The notes beneath the pieces are model-generated. The model was not told where the DNA came from and did not search any database. It was given only the letters and a program-made list of their open reading frames with translations. A stretch of DNA of 64,000 nucleotides, taken from Serpula lacrymans var. lacrymans S7.9. Lineage: Eukaryota > Basidiomycota > Agaricomycetes > Boletales > Serpulaceae. The position numbers and the translations under genes were made by a program. The first letter of the stretch is position 1. Each line of letters opens with the position of its first letter. The stretch is from NCBI RefSeq assembly GCF_000218685.1, contig NW_006763290.1:5296908-5360907 (forward strand). Reading direction: 5' to 3'. Shown here piece by piece: positions 1 through 11,424 of the stretch.

Positions 1-1207
1 GGGTGCTTCTTGACCCGCTTAGTGATGTTGCCTTTGTCAAGCCAGAGAGAGATCGGTAGAAAGCAATGCGGTGGTTCTTCTTGTGGAAAGGATTCCTGCA
101 TTCAAATTAATCCACATCAGAAAGCATGTAAATGTATATACTATATATTTACCTGTACGTCCCACCATTTGTTGGCTGAATTGAACTCGTCGTATATGCG
201 TTCTTTCAAGACTATCCTACCATTTCGACGGCAATAATATTTGCGGCAAGGATGCCAAAGGATGAGAGGCGCTAATGTCTCATCCATAATCCAGTTGCGA
301 TAGATTTTCCACGGATCTCGGTACTGAAACTTGAAGTAATGAGTTTCTCCTAGATAACATGCAGAAACATTTCCTTCTTGAAACTGAAAGAAAGGTTAGA
401 AGAATCGATTTTGAGGGTCGTCTTTGCCCACCTGGACATATTGCGCACGTGCTACTTGTAAAGTCTTCTCGATGTCTGCATAGTTCCGAAATGTAATGTT
501 AGTATTATCTGCCCATCCATGATGTATCCCATATAACTGTGTGTTTACTATTGCTTTACTTAATAATCCCTTGACAGCTGTTTCCGCATATTCAAAGTCG
601 GCACGATTGCGAAAGGGCGCCCACGGTTTGATCTCCAATGCAGAGCCAAGTCCAGCTTCGTGGTTGCCTTGATCAGCTGAAGGGATAACACTGTCAAGGG
701 GAATTATGACTGGGTCGTGCTTCCCACTTTGAGGATGGTGGACAACTTGAATAAAAGTTGCACTTGATATCTGTTGGACATTGGTTTCGTCGTTACCAGA
801 TTCTGCTAAGTCAAGACTCAAGTCTGTCAGGCACAGTTGAAAGACAGAATGAAATGAAATATTCCCGCACCGCTGATTGGAGGACCCGCTTCAACCTCGT
901 CATTGACTTGAGTCCGGTCTCCGTCAGCCTGATAAGATGCACAGAACTGTAAATTTAAGAAGTTGAAAAAGAGAGACGTTAACACCTCAACAGTTTTCTT
1001 TCTTTTTTGATTTGGCTCCTCGAGTGATCTCCCTAAGCACCGTTTCTCTGAATGGTTTTCTTGTCGTGCCGCTAGCTCTAATTGTTCCTGATTTCTGACC
1101 TTGCAGGACTTGATGTGCTTGTCAAAGCGCTGTGTGCTTCGGTGTTGTTGACAATATTTACACCATGGTCCTTTTTTTGCCTCGGTTGTCCTAGGAATAT
1201 GAGACAT
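1..1207 (-). mobile_element. KDZ (Plavaka-type) transposase gene, 5' part, runs off the left edge
   Basis: This is the N-terminal part of a KDZ-superfamily transposase of the Plavaka type found in agaricomycetes. The start ATG is at 1207. The first exon carries a zinc-finger-like segment (WCKYCQQHRSTQ, then a spaced His and Cys). Next comes an acidic linker, then the family-typical block PWAPFRNRADFEYAE, about 790 down to 420. An intron ends in TTTCTTTCAG near 370, joining YVQ to FQEG. The frame continues through WKIYRNWIMDETLAP and NKWWDVQ to about 150, and after another intron through LPISLWLDKGN to base 1. No stop or frameshift was seen in the spliced reading, so the copy may be intact; the catalytic core lies outside the window. 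The first intron (around 950-985 or slightly longer) is not resolved. Family recognition is from memory of motif order, not from a search. Confidence 0.8.
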
Positions 1208-1372
1208 AGTGTAGCTAGCTAGTATAGTTGAGCATGGAGACGTCGTTGTTGAGAAAATCATAGATCATGATGTTATCTACAAGTCACGGTTAGCCTGGTG
1301 TACGTAACAATTGAATCAGAGTCAGTAACAGATACTCCACACTGTTGCTCGTCTCCAACCAAAACAGTGCAG

Positions 1373-3067
1373 ATGGAAAAAAAACAGAAACATATCAAAG
1401 ACAAGAAGAAGAAGACCTCTACCAATCAAAAGGCTGCTCGTCAGACTGCTCAAGCTCCAGGAAGAAGAATAGCCCATGCAAAGAGCAGAGTTGTTTCACG
1501 CAGACAGGCGTCTAGTACCGAAATGGAGGGCAATAGTGAACGAGAGAGAGGTGGAGATGATTCAGAGGTATCAGACTCACCAGATAGTAACGAGCATCCA
1601 AGCTCTGCGCAGAAACCCATCAGTAACACGGAATCAGATAGTGATTTATCACAAATCAGTCTGCGAATGTCACCGGCATCACTGTATAAGGTAGAGACAG
1701 TTAGTTTCTTGTCCACAAAGATGTGCTGATGGTGTATATAGGCTGCCCGTAACGCTCAAATTGCAGCTAATGCTGCAAAGGAAGAAGCTAAAACTATGCG
1801 TCGTAAATACGACGATGCTATGAATGAGGTACATCAGGATGAGTCTGTTGAAAGGGGATCAAAGAAGGAAAAAAAAACCAAGAGCTCAAGAGATGATGAC
1901 ACGCACCACGAGCAAGTAATCAAGGGACTGGGGCATCAGTTTGAGATAACTCATGCTCTTTGGCTACATGAGCCTACCAAGACTTTTCAAACAACCATTG
2001 ACGACGAGTATGATAAACTGGACCGTTTTGGCAGCACAGCTGCTAAAGTGCAAGGTCAGCTTCGTGATATTTTAGACATTGTTCCTGCCACATACCATGG
2101 TGACCTTCCGAATCACTGGTTAGGCCGTTCAGTGAGTGGTCCAGAATTTTGTAAGCAGTGTTCGAAACTCACCTGATTTTCAGTTCCGTGATGGAATGCA
2201 AGAACAGCGGTCAAACACAGCTACTCGTCTTCGATCTCGAGGTGCCACCATTTTTAATTGCACAGAGGAAGACTTGAGGATATCCCGCAAACGATGTGCA
2301 AAGTTTAGCGAAGATATTGGGCGGGTAGAAAATGCAAACGGTACCTCGATGTATCATCCATGGAACGTCAGTGTCCTTCATCGTGACTACAAGGGACGCT
2401 TCGACATCCAAACAGTTTTTTTGAATCCAATTCTTCAGAAAGTGAGTCAATAACAGCTGAAAAAAAATAAGAACTAAAAGCCAACCAAGCAGACAATGAG
2501 CTGTATCATACGAGGGCCTGCATCCGTAATTGCAATGAACGAAGGCGAATCTTCCCGTGCTGCAAGAAACAATGAAACGATGGATCTAAAATGGGGATTA
2601 AACCATACAACGCCTGGCATGGTCGCAGCTTCTGCTGTCCTTGTGAGTACTTCTTGAGCTCATAGAGAAATCTGACTAACATACAGGGATTTATTTAGGC
2701 TCGTTGGGCCTTATCTCCAGACGAGTGCCTCAAGGAAAAGGGGAACGAATCTGGCATTCGTTGGCACGATGATTTTGACAACTACCTGGAGTACCTTTTA
2801 AGCGGCCTTCAAAAACAAAAAAAAAGTGTACTCAATATATTCCGAGAGTGGGATCAAGTCCTTTTCCCCAATACAAGCCATGGACTCGCAGGCCAACTGA
2901 GCAACACAGACAGGGATCAATTAATGCAAAGTGTGATGGCTGCATTGAATCATGATGAGGATGGATATGAACAGCCCGAAGGCCATAACAGCCATTCTGA
3001 ACGAGGCTCTGGGGGACTCAACGAGGGTGGGAACAGCGAAGATGGAAGCGATAACTTCGAGGAGTGA
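1373..3067 (+). CDS. Lineage-specific basidiomycete protein, DUF6698-like
   Basis: Five exons join cleanly, all in phase 0: 1373-1690, 1742-2131, 2184-2441, 2493-2642 and 2699-3067, giving 494 residues. The donors are GTAGAG, GTGAGT, GTGAGT and GTGAGT. Residues 1-70 are very basic and low-complexity. A charged helical stretch follows (about 107-150), then a folded part with LGHQFEITHALWLHE, and a C-terminal block with RGPASV, TPGMVAASAVLARWALS and GIRWHDDFDNYLEYLL. That C-terminal pattern resembles the uncharacterised basidiomycete family DUF6698; this assignment is from recall. The tail is acidic and Gly/Ser/Glu rich. The gene is head-to-head with the Plavaka-type transposase, with 165 bp between the two start codons, so it may be passenger DNA of that element or simply a neighbour. 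Its function is unknown. Confidence 0.72.
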
Positions 3068-3190
3068 AGGCACATGTGTATAGATAGTGCCTCTGTTATT
3101 AGATAAGATACAAATACTAGCGAATTGATGTTATCAATGGCCAGACCTTGAATGACTGATTGGCTTTGTAATCTTATCGATGATCAATCG

Positions 3191-3221
3191 ATCAAGCTTC
3201 AATCAAGCTTCAATCAAGCTT
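3191..3221. repeat. Short tandem repeat, 11-bp unit, about 2.8 copies
   Basis: The unit AATCAAGCTTC is repeated almost perfectly, so a HindIII-like AAGCTT palindrome recurs every 11 bp. It lies between the stop of the plus-strand gene ending at 3067 and the end of the minus-strand gene at 3394. Confidence 0.8.
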
Positions 3222-3393
3222 AAATCTGGACGACTCAAACTGTAACTGAGGTGTCGATAACGCCAAGTCCAAACACGAGTTCAAGAAACTGTCCAAGACT
3301 ATGGGAGACAAGTTGGACAAAGAGAAAGGCAGGTTCGTACAGTCTTTACTAACACAATCAACAATAATGATACAGCAGTGATTTGTACCCGCT

Positions 3394-4433
3394 CTACTTT
3401 GACACAAACTCATGGAGAACACCCTTCAGCACTTCAGTCTGCTCGCGGATCGCCCCTCCAACGTCTTCTTTCAACACTTTTCCCACCTCATCAAGATTCT
3501 TTTTGATGTTCCGCAATGTCTCTTCCAAATCTTGAGAGACTCGACTGTCTGGTGCTTCTGACCTTGCAACTCTCCTCCTTTTCCCTGGGTTAAGCGGTGA
3601 GAGCTCCATTTGTGATACGAGGAATTGACGCGCCCCACGACCGGTCCCAGGAGTCAATGGGGGAATAATATTGACCATCTGCTGAATGGTACCAACGGTG
3701 AGCCCAAATTACTGTGATCTCAATATGTGTACCTCATTGTCAATGGTATCTTGATCACCTATGCGACGCTTCAAAGGGACGGTGCCTTTTCCATCACTTT
3801 TTCCTGTTGTCTCGGCAACATTTACCACAGAGTTCTTTCAATCAAACTGGTAAGTCACAAAACATAATTCTTGTGTATTGAATTTCTTACCTCTTTGTTT
3901 GCCGCATTAAAAGAATTGACCAGGTTCACACCAGGCGTAGGAAGTTTATCAGCACTCGCTGTGTCATCTACCCGGGATTTAGTGGGTGTCGAAAAACTCG
4001 GGGTACTTTGCTGGTATCGTTCAAGCCGATTGTACTTATAACGCCCTTTTCTATCCACAGGACAACCCTGACCAAATCCACCACCATCATGGTATGATAT
4101 CACACCGTCAGATGTGTGCGTGCTTGTGGAGCCCAATCTCAGCACTGGAGAGTCTTTGGTTGGCGGAGGCGGCGTAGGTGTACGAGGTGAGACCAGGGGA
4201 CTTGTTGCAGCTACAAGCCCTGCATTATTTTCCTTCTGCTTTACTGAATATGTGTCTCCATGAATTTTCAGCCAGTGTTGCTCGAGTTTACTGGGACCTT
4301 CGGCAGCATGTGCAAGAACTGTGGGAGCAGCATTATTATAAGTAGATGACTTTGAGCTGTTTTCTGACGACGACGTCTCTTCAATACAAGGCGTGGAACT
4401 ACGTCGTCGTCGCTTTCCTGTGTATGATGGCAT
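3394..4433 (-). CDS. Uncharacterised basic/coiled-coil protein, probably nuclear
   Basis: No family is recognised. The longest exon reads from 4433 (ATG, MPSYTGKRRRRSS) to about 3892 and ends NKE before GTAAGA. The frame is open further upstream to a GTG at 4475, but no in-frame ATG lies there before a stop, so an extra 5' exon is possible. A middle exon (about 3835-3734, NSVVNVAETTGKSDG to DQDTIDNE) and a last exon (from about 3681 to the TAG at 3394) join in phase. Visible features are basic clusters that could act as nuclear signals (GKRRRRSS, LKRRIG, PGKRRRVARS), Ser/Pro-rich low-complexity sequence in the middle, and a C-terminal amphipathic helix (LEETLRNIKKNLDEVGKVLK onward) likely to form a coiled coil. 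It is tail-to-tail with the DUF6698-like gene. Confidence 0.55.
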
Positions 4434-4552
4434 GGGTTGTTGGATTATGGGTCCAAGTGTATTGTTGGGCTCCACTTCCAGTGAGCGAGGATACAGTATC
4501 TCTTGATAATTAACTAATCATGACGTTTCTAGCTCCACCAGCGCCACATGTT

Positions 4553-4560
4553 GTATATAA
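4553..4560 (+). promoter_or_regulatory. TATA-like box in front of a possible short transcription unit
   Basis: GTATATAA lies about 35 bp before a run (about 4590-5037) that contains intron-like GTATGT...TTGCAG and GTATGT...CTATAG pairs. The first ATG (4590) meets a stop after five codons, and no protein is recognised. The unit could be non-coding, or the 5' part of a decayed gene. Confidence 0.3.
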
Positions 4561-5348
4561 GGAGGGCGAGGCTCCCGCCTGTCGTTCACATGCTTGCTCC
4601 CTTTTGAATACCACCAACACGAACACTTGATGTTGCAGGCCTTTGAGTCTTCAAACTTACAAGGTATGTCATCAGGCTACACGATGCACACTCATTTATT
4701 GATAACTCAAATATGCTTGCAGAGCCAATCAACCCTGATGTTTAAACGAGGAAGCCAGCAGCCAACAAAGAACACGGCTAGGAGCCGCACTACTCAGGTA
4801 TGTATTATAATCTTTCTGACTTTGGCATCAGCCTCAATGTTGTCTTCTGCTATAGCAGCCATCAAGCAGTCAGTCTCGCTGGCTGTTTCTGCAACACTAG
4901 GAGCAAAATTTCCCCTTCCGATGCCTGGACCATCCCATATTAATGCTTGCATTATCACTCAACTTGCTACCCATCTGAGGAATGGGATGAGAATCATGAA
5001 TCAACGTGTACGGTATTTACTGATACTAATGGCTTAGTAATATACAAATCTACCTCGGGGATATCACTTTAACAACTAGTAGATACTATTTACAACGAAA
5101 TACTATGGCTTCTATTGTCTCTTTTTACTCTAAGCTTTAAAATTGAAAACCGGCAAAAAGCAAACAAAAGCATATATTAAAAACTCCGTATTAGGCCGAA
5201 CCAGGCGCGATAGGACTGTTGAGCCTTACTGATACCAGGTCAGCGTTGTCCGTGTCCTCTGCCTGAATCGACGGATATCCTTGATCACAGCACTCAGGCT
5301 GAATTGACAGGTCAGTCTGGTGAGCTCGATCAGCGTACTTCGGCACTT

Positions 5349-5402
5349 CAGCGCGATCAGCCGTGTCAGCACGATCAGCCATGTCAGCGCGATCAACGTG
5401 GC
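5349..5402. repeat. 18-bp tandem repeat, three copies
   Basis: Three adjoining 18-bp units (5349-5366, 5367-5384, 5385-5402) share the core CAGCRCGATCARCC. Degenerate partial units occur just before (about 5315-5345). The unit length is a multiple of three, so the array reads as an Ala/Asp/Arg repeat on the minus strand, but there is no other sign of a gene. Confidence 0.75.
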
Positions 5403-5409
5403 TAGCGTA

Positions 5410-7250
5410 TTCACACTCATCACGCGTATTATCCTTACAGGCATCTGATCGAACCTGTCCGCAGCGTTTTGTATCTAATATGTTATCCAAATTTCTTACA
5501 GCGTTATCAGGTCGCATTCGGCCAAATCATGAAAAACGGATTTTTGCGACAACGGGTTGATCCTGAGCTGGTTTACTTATTACATTACTTATCATGAAGG
5601 GTCGTTTTCAGAACTGGTACGGCACTTTGCGAGTCTCGGGTCGTTGCTTATCTTCCATTCGCGCATATCCAGCTGTGGTTGTACTCGCCATCATGCGATC
5701 ATGCATCATTCAAAGTCCTGTCATACGTCCGAGTCGGCCTGGCGGTGACTAGGTGACCTACGGGGTACGCCGTACCACGATCGCTTGATGCGGACACTCG
5801 AGCTTGTGAAATTTTGTTTTGACTGGTATGAAAGGCCGACGTGTATATCATGATCGAATGATACAACTTGCCAAGTCGGCGGTCGAGCGCTCCTGGTGAT
5901 TTGAGTGTGTCGTTTCAAATTCAATATTGTCAAAAGGGCGGTTAGTATCATGATGCGGCCAAGTGTACGTCCAAATTGACTATCACTACTACCATTTTCC
6001 ATTCGAAGCTTTTTCGTTTTTTCGTTACTATAGCAGCGATGCCCATTATATTTTTATTTTTATTAGCCCCTTGCAGATTTTCTCTCACCCGACTTCGAGG
6101 GCCCCACCAACGACGCTGGTGACAGGACAGTGACGTGCGATCATGGGTTTGGCTAACGTCTTTTGTCGCCGTTTTGACTAATATTAATCAGATAACATCG
6201 TGCAAATGAAAAAGAAAAAAACAACATGGGGTATCACGATCACGATCACAATTGACAAGTGCTTACTTCAAGAGTCTAATCCGTCAGCAGACATCACGAC
6301 TCTCCAGTATTCCGACGGGCTTTTTTACAGCTCTCCGAGTGTCCGAGCGGTCGCGCCTTGTTTCTCATCGTACGTGGCTAAATTTTGATCTGGTTGGGGT
6401 TACGGGCATCAGAATACTGATAGCTATGCACGTAGTGGATGGCGATCAGCATAACCTAACTACATCGAAATATAGATTTCGCAGGGCTCTCCATCTTTCC
6501 CCCCCAGCACTCCCCGTCACACTCACAACCATGAGAAAAGGAAAGAGGAGACTGCCGTATCGAGACAAGACATGACAAGTGGACAGCCTGGCCGTAATGA
6601 CATTATGCCATTGAGGACTCTGAGCCTGTGCGGTACAGGAGCACGCCGCTGCAATTCCTTTCTACGTTAAGGAAAAGGATGATGGTGACTGTGGATGGCT
6701 GGAATGAGTTGAGGGCGAAGATGCGATGTTGGCAGAGAAGTATGAAGGTGCGGTGTGGTGTTGTCAGGTGGCTTGCCATCGTTGGGAGTTACTGATGCGG
6801 CGAGACCAGCTTGCAGTGCCCTTCAATTTTCCTATCATACGTATCATACGTCGCTATCTTCTGATGCCTGGGCCTAGAGCCGTCCCACGACGAAAATCTC
6901 GTTGCCCTACCATGCTTCGCGTAGTCCGGGTATCTGGTAGCATTAGGTAGTTTAAATAATTGGCGAGCAATAAAATGGATTTGGAGCAAAATATCTGGTG
7001 TCTGCGTTGGTTCTGCCATCTGCAGTGCAGAACAAGACTGATGCTCGTAAATGAGTTTTTGCACAGCGAGATCAGGGGACACGATGAATGGTGGGAATGT
7101 GATTAAATGATGGTAGATTCGGTGACCGTCGCTTGATTTGGAGAATTCCACTCTTGTTTTTTTTCCTTCGTACCTTTTGCATCGTATTTAGATATGGACT
7201 GGGGCCACTTCATGAATGATAGAACGTAGTCATAGTCATAAGCCTTGACT
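5410..7250. other. Gene-poor stretch
   Basis: Nothing recognisable was found on either strand. The open frames are short (the longest about 120 codons, minus strand 7151-6789) and have no family motif, intron signals or composition like the neighbouring genes. The end of the stretch probably holds the promoter and 5' UTR of the RasGEF gene starting at 7307. Confidence 0.5.
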
Positions 7251-7306
7251 GCCAGTGGCTTCTTCACCGTTTACTTCCTCGTTACTCTACCCCCTGCTTT
7301 TATGCC

Positions 7307-9920
7307 ATGCGCGGTGGGACGACAGGTTGGCAACTGAGGAACGCCCGCCAGTCTCTGCGGCTGTCGATAGACGCCTCGCCGTATCACAGCCCTTACAGCA
7401 ACACTTCACCAACATCGATCACCCCGTCCTCCTCCACCCATGCCAGCATCACCACCAGCGGAACCACCCCCAGCTCGTGCGTCTCAGCCGACTGGCACCC
7501 CCAGCAGGTGATGGTGGTGTGCAGGTACGATTTCGACTCGACGGACCCGGACCATTTGCCTTTTCGCGCAGACGAGGTGTTGGTGGTGGTGAAACAGGAG
7601 GAGTCGGGGTGGTGGGCGGCTATGAGGCCTAACGAGGACCGTGTGGGCTGGATCCCGAGTGCGTTTGTGGAGCTGGTGAGAGAGCAGACGGGAGAGAGGG
7701 TGCAGTATGGTCGTGAAGAGAAAGGTGTTGACGGCGAGGCTGAAAAGCCTCGTGAAGCTGCTGGTCTTGCCTCAGCCGGATCTAATCACCCCATGATTCA
7801 TTTTCCCGACTCTCATGAAGAGGATTGGGTTCGCGTAGTGGAGGATGTCAAGGTAATGCACCATTTGCATGTTTACTCTCGAGGGTTTGTGATTTATCGT
7901 AATCTACTTTACTTTTGAAGGCCCCTTCTATGCAACTCGTGACTCCGACTGACCTCGTTCCCGGACGTCAGTCGCCAGAAACAGGCCTTCTGAGCGGCAA
8001 GAGCTTCGATTCCTTCTTCTGTGATACGGACGAAGAGGAGTCTCCCGTAGATTCCAAGTTCGCTCAGGCTCACCCTTCGCCAACGATGATCATCCCGAGA
8101 CCGTCTCTTCCGCGATCAATCTCTCTACCTCGAGGGTATCAGTCAAGCGTGTACGATCCACCCAGCAAACACGGTCGCAGCCGCTCCGACTCTACCTCTA
8201 GCTCTGGCCGTCATCGTCGTCGACGCCCCATGTATGTAGACGATCGCGCTTCGCTCTCGCGGCTGTCCACATTACTAGAGTCGGAGGAGACCAATTTGTT
8301 GAGCAGCCCTGATATTAACCAATCTTTTGATGCCTTTGCTCGGATTGCTATGCAACAAGCGGAGAAGAACAGGCGGCGTCAATGTGATGAGACGTCTATC
8401 AGCAACAACCCAAAGTCTCCACAGCCTCAAGGACCTTGGTATTTGCGACCAAGTTACTCTGATGAGCTCAAAGCTGATACGGATGGTCAAGTCAAAGCGG
8501 GTACCCTTCGAGCTCTTGTAGAGAAGCTGACGATCGATCCAATTCGTTAGTATTTCAGAGCTCTTTAATCGAGTCTCTGACGTGTTTATCCCGCTGTGTT
8601 CTACTAGGTTCCCATGATCTTGAATTTCGAAAGATATTCCTGCTCACGTTTAGGAGTTTTGTGACAGCGGAGAGACTATTTGATTTGCTAGTGGAACGTT
8701 TTGAGATGCGAGGACCGAGTAATTTGTCGCCTCAAGAGATTGAAGAATGGAAGGAGAAGAAACTGAGACCGGTTCAGAATAGGGTGTTGACGGTGATGAC
8801 GATGTGGTTGGAGGATTACCACTTGTTGGACGAGGAGCCGGAGATTGCGCAGAAGCTGACAAGTTTCCTCTCAGCCATCGTCATGCCATCGCACTTGGTG
8901 CTCACGGCGAAGTTGATCCTGCAGTCACTGGAGCGTATGGTAAGCCCTGAATGTCAGGTTCCCATTCCCTTCCCGATCTCACTCAGGTTCTGCTAGACCT
9001 TTGCGCGGCCTACCTCACTTAGTCATCAAGCTTCTTTGCGCAGGTGTCGCAAGCCAAAATCGCACAAGAACGATTTGCTTCGGTGGAATCCAGATGAACT
9101 GGTCGAGCAGCTGTGCCTTATCGAGCATAAATATTATGCAAACATTCGGCCTCAAGAATGTCTTAATTGGGCTAAACTACAAACAGGAGAAGAGGTGGAA
9201 AACATTACCACCTTCTGCCACACACACGACCAGCTTTCGGCGTGGGTGAAAGTGAGCGTTTTGAACAGCGATGTTTTGGGCAAAAGGGCGGATGTGATCG
9301 ATTTTTGGATCAGAGTTGCAGATGTACGTGTGTCCACATTTCGATATTTCGAGTACGCTGTCCTAAAATTGATCGTTTTCCGTATGCAGAAATGTCGGAA
9401 CGTCCACAATTTTCATTCGATGAGTGCTGTGATGGCAGGCCTGTCAAGCGTCGTTATCGCACGGTTACATCTGACCTGGTCGCACTGCAGTCGGAAATCA
9501 CAGTATGATGCGTTGGTGAAAGTGTGCGACCCATTGAATGGGTCCTCAGGCTATAAATGTCTTCTGACATCCACAGAAGGACCTTGTATACCCTATGTTC
9601 GGACGTTCCTCACGGACGTCATCCAGATCCAAGGCCAATACAACGACACGATCCCACTCTCGGCTTCCCAAGGCGACGTGGCCTTCATTTCGTTCACGAA
9701 GCGGCAGAGATGGCATGAGACGGTAACGACGATGCTTCGTTATCAGTCAAAGCCTTACCAGTTCGTCGTCGATCCGTCTGCACGGAGTTTTATCGAGGGG
9801 GTGTTGTATTCGTCTGGTACGGCTGGCCAAGACTGGTTCTGGTCGAAGAGTCAGGAAATTCAGCAGTCGGAGCTGGCTCATGCGGATATCAGGAAGGGTC
9901 TGGAGGCGGCTGGATTTTGA
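7307..9920 (+). CDS. SH3-domain Ras guanine-nucleotide exchange factor (Cdc25-like)
   Basis: It should activate Ras by GDP/GTP exchange at membranes. The exons are 7307-7852, 7921-8545, 8608-8986, 9044-9323 and 9390-9920, giving about 786 residues. An SH3 domain sits at about residues 67-123 (ending GWIPSAFVELV). A Ser/Pro-rich linker follows, then the RasGEF N-terminal domain (about 385-490, with FRKIFLLTFRSFV). The catalytic RasGEF domain (about 525-770) has LVEQLCLIEHKYYANIRPQE, NFHSMSAVMAGLSS and EGPCIPYVRTFLTDV. In the linker between the two GEF domains the GTAAGC near 8940 looks like a donor, but using it breaks the frame. Reading on to the GTTCTG donor at 8987 restores it, so that intron choice is the weakest part of the model. 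At under 800 residues it is much shorter than yeast Cdc25. Confidence 0.9.
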
Positions 9921-10392
9921 AATGGATAGGCTTCTCATGGTTGTCTTGGGACTGTTATCATATATCATACACTTTTATCTCTATCATTATTGTATCGACT
10001 GGGTATTCTTGGCGCATTTTTTCTTCGTGGCTCTGCTGTGGTCAGAGCATCATCTATTTTATCTCATATATGCTAGGTGAAATATACAACGGGTTTGACG
10101 CATATATATGCATATTATTCAGGGATGGTTTCGGGTCTTTTCACTCCATAGAAGTAAGACTCGAGGACGGTGAGGGAATATGAAACGAGTTGAGTATATA
10201 CTGTATACCCTGAGAGAAGTCCAGCATATATCGCAAAAAATACTTATGATTACAAGACTGAAGAACGCAAAGACTGACTACTAAATGGTGGTGAGGTAAA
10301 AGGAGTTAACCGGGTGTAAGCGTGGGGGGCAAATGCGAAAGAGGGACGGGGGATTGGGGAGATAACCGTGCAACATGCCAGACAGATGGCCA
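9921..10392. other. Convergent intergenic spacer
   Basis: This holds the 3' ends of the RasGEF gene (plus) and the Rab gene (minus). It is AT-rich with TATA-like runs and no recognisable gene. Confidence 0.5.
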
Positions 10393-11424
10393 CTAACAGT
10401 TGCAGGCTTCGTTATGTCCACTCTGTCCACCGGCCTGCCTGTTCAGATCGACTCCTGATCTAGGTGCCGGTCCACCTCCGCGAGCACCGCCTCCCCTTGA
10501 TGCTGGTGGGGCTGCTGTGAGTGGCAACTTCTTAGCTGTAGACAAAGACATTCGCATTCGTTAGATTGCACGTTTGCGTGGATTTAGATGTCCTTACCAA
10601 TGGCAGTGAAGATGTCTGCGACACCCTCGCCGGATTTCGCACTAGTCTCGCCCCACATGAGGCCTTCTTCCTCGGCGTATTTCTTTGCTTCCTCTTGCGT
10701 TACCTGGCGACGAGCTGACAAGTCTGTCTTGTTCCCACAAAGTGCGATCACTATTGAAGGATCGGCTTGGCGTTGAAGTTCGCGAATCCAAGTACGAGCC
10801 TTCTCGAGTGAAGCGGACTGGGTTATGTCATAGACTACCACAGCACAGTTGGCGTTCCGGTAATACATAGGCGCCTGTGAGAATCCAGGTTACGATTATA
10901 TCGGTGGAGAGAAATGAGGAGGCGTACTAGTGACTGTGATATATTATCCATGTCAGCGTCAGCTAGCAATTCAGTGGTGATTGGAACATACCTTATACCG
11001 TTCCTGACCGGCAGTATCCCTGTCGGACAGATGAGAAGAGCACCCAAAAAAATTCTGTAATGCACTAACCATATCTCAAATTTCACTGTGCTTTGGTCGT
11101 CGAGCGTCACCGTTTGGGTCAGGAAAGCCGCTGAAAAGTGCAAAGTCAGAAAGATAACGTGTATACCACTAGAAACTTAGCAACCTCCGATGGTACTCTC
11201 CCGATAGTCATCAAACTGATCTTTAACAAATCTAAGTACCAAGCTGAATTACATGCGGCATTAGAGTTACATCAAATGCCCTTGTATTTCGACCATCATA
11301 CCTGGACTTTCCTACGGCAGACTCTCCTGCGAGGGTGAAAACCTTGAATAAGCCCCACAGTTTAAAAGAGATAAAGTGACGAAATACCTAGGAGGACAAG
11401 TTTGAACTGATATTGCTTCGACAT
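10393..11424 (-). CDS. Rab5-type small GTPase (Vps21/Ypt5 family)
   Basis: This is an early-endosome Rab GTPase that controls vesicle docking and homotypic fusion. The ATG is at 11424 (MSKQYQFKLVLLG) and the stop TAG at 10395-10393. The exons are small. They encode the P-loop GESAVGKSS (around 11320, split by introns), then AAFLTQTVTLDDQSTVKFEI, DTAGQERYK (switch II, around 11010), MYYRNANCAVVVYDIT, the guanine-specificity motif GNKTDL and TSAKSG. The DDQSTVKFEI block and the MYYRNANC block are diagnostic of Rab5 rather than Rab7 or Rab11. The C-terminus is Gly/Pro rich and ends ACNC, a Cys-X-Cys signal for double geranylgeranylation. The total is roughly 215 residues, normal for the family. 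Confidence 0.93.

Noticed and set aside
5191..5517. Minus-strand frame with Ala/Asp/Arg repeats as a repeat-protein gene
   Set aside because: Apart from the 18-bp repeat there is no conserved-looking sequence, signal peptide or intron; recorded only as a repeat.
6789..7151. 120-codon minus-strand frame
   Set aside because: No family motif, no splice signals and no compositional support; within expectation for a 2-kb non-coding stretch.
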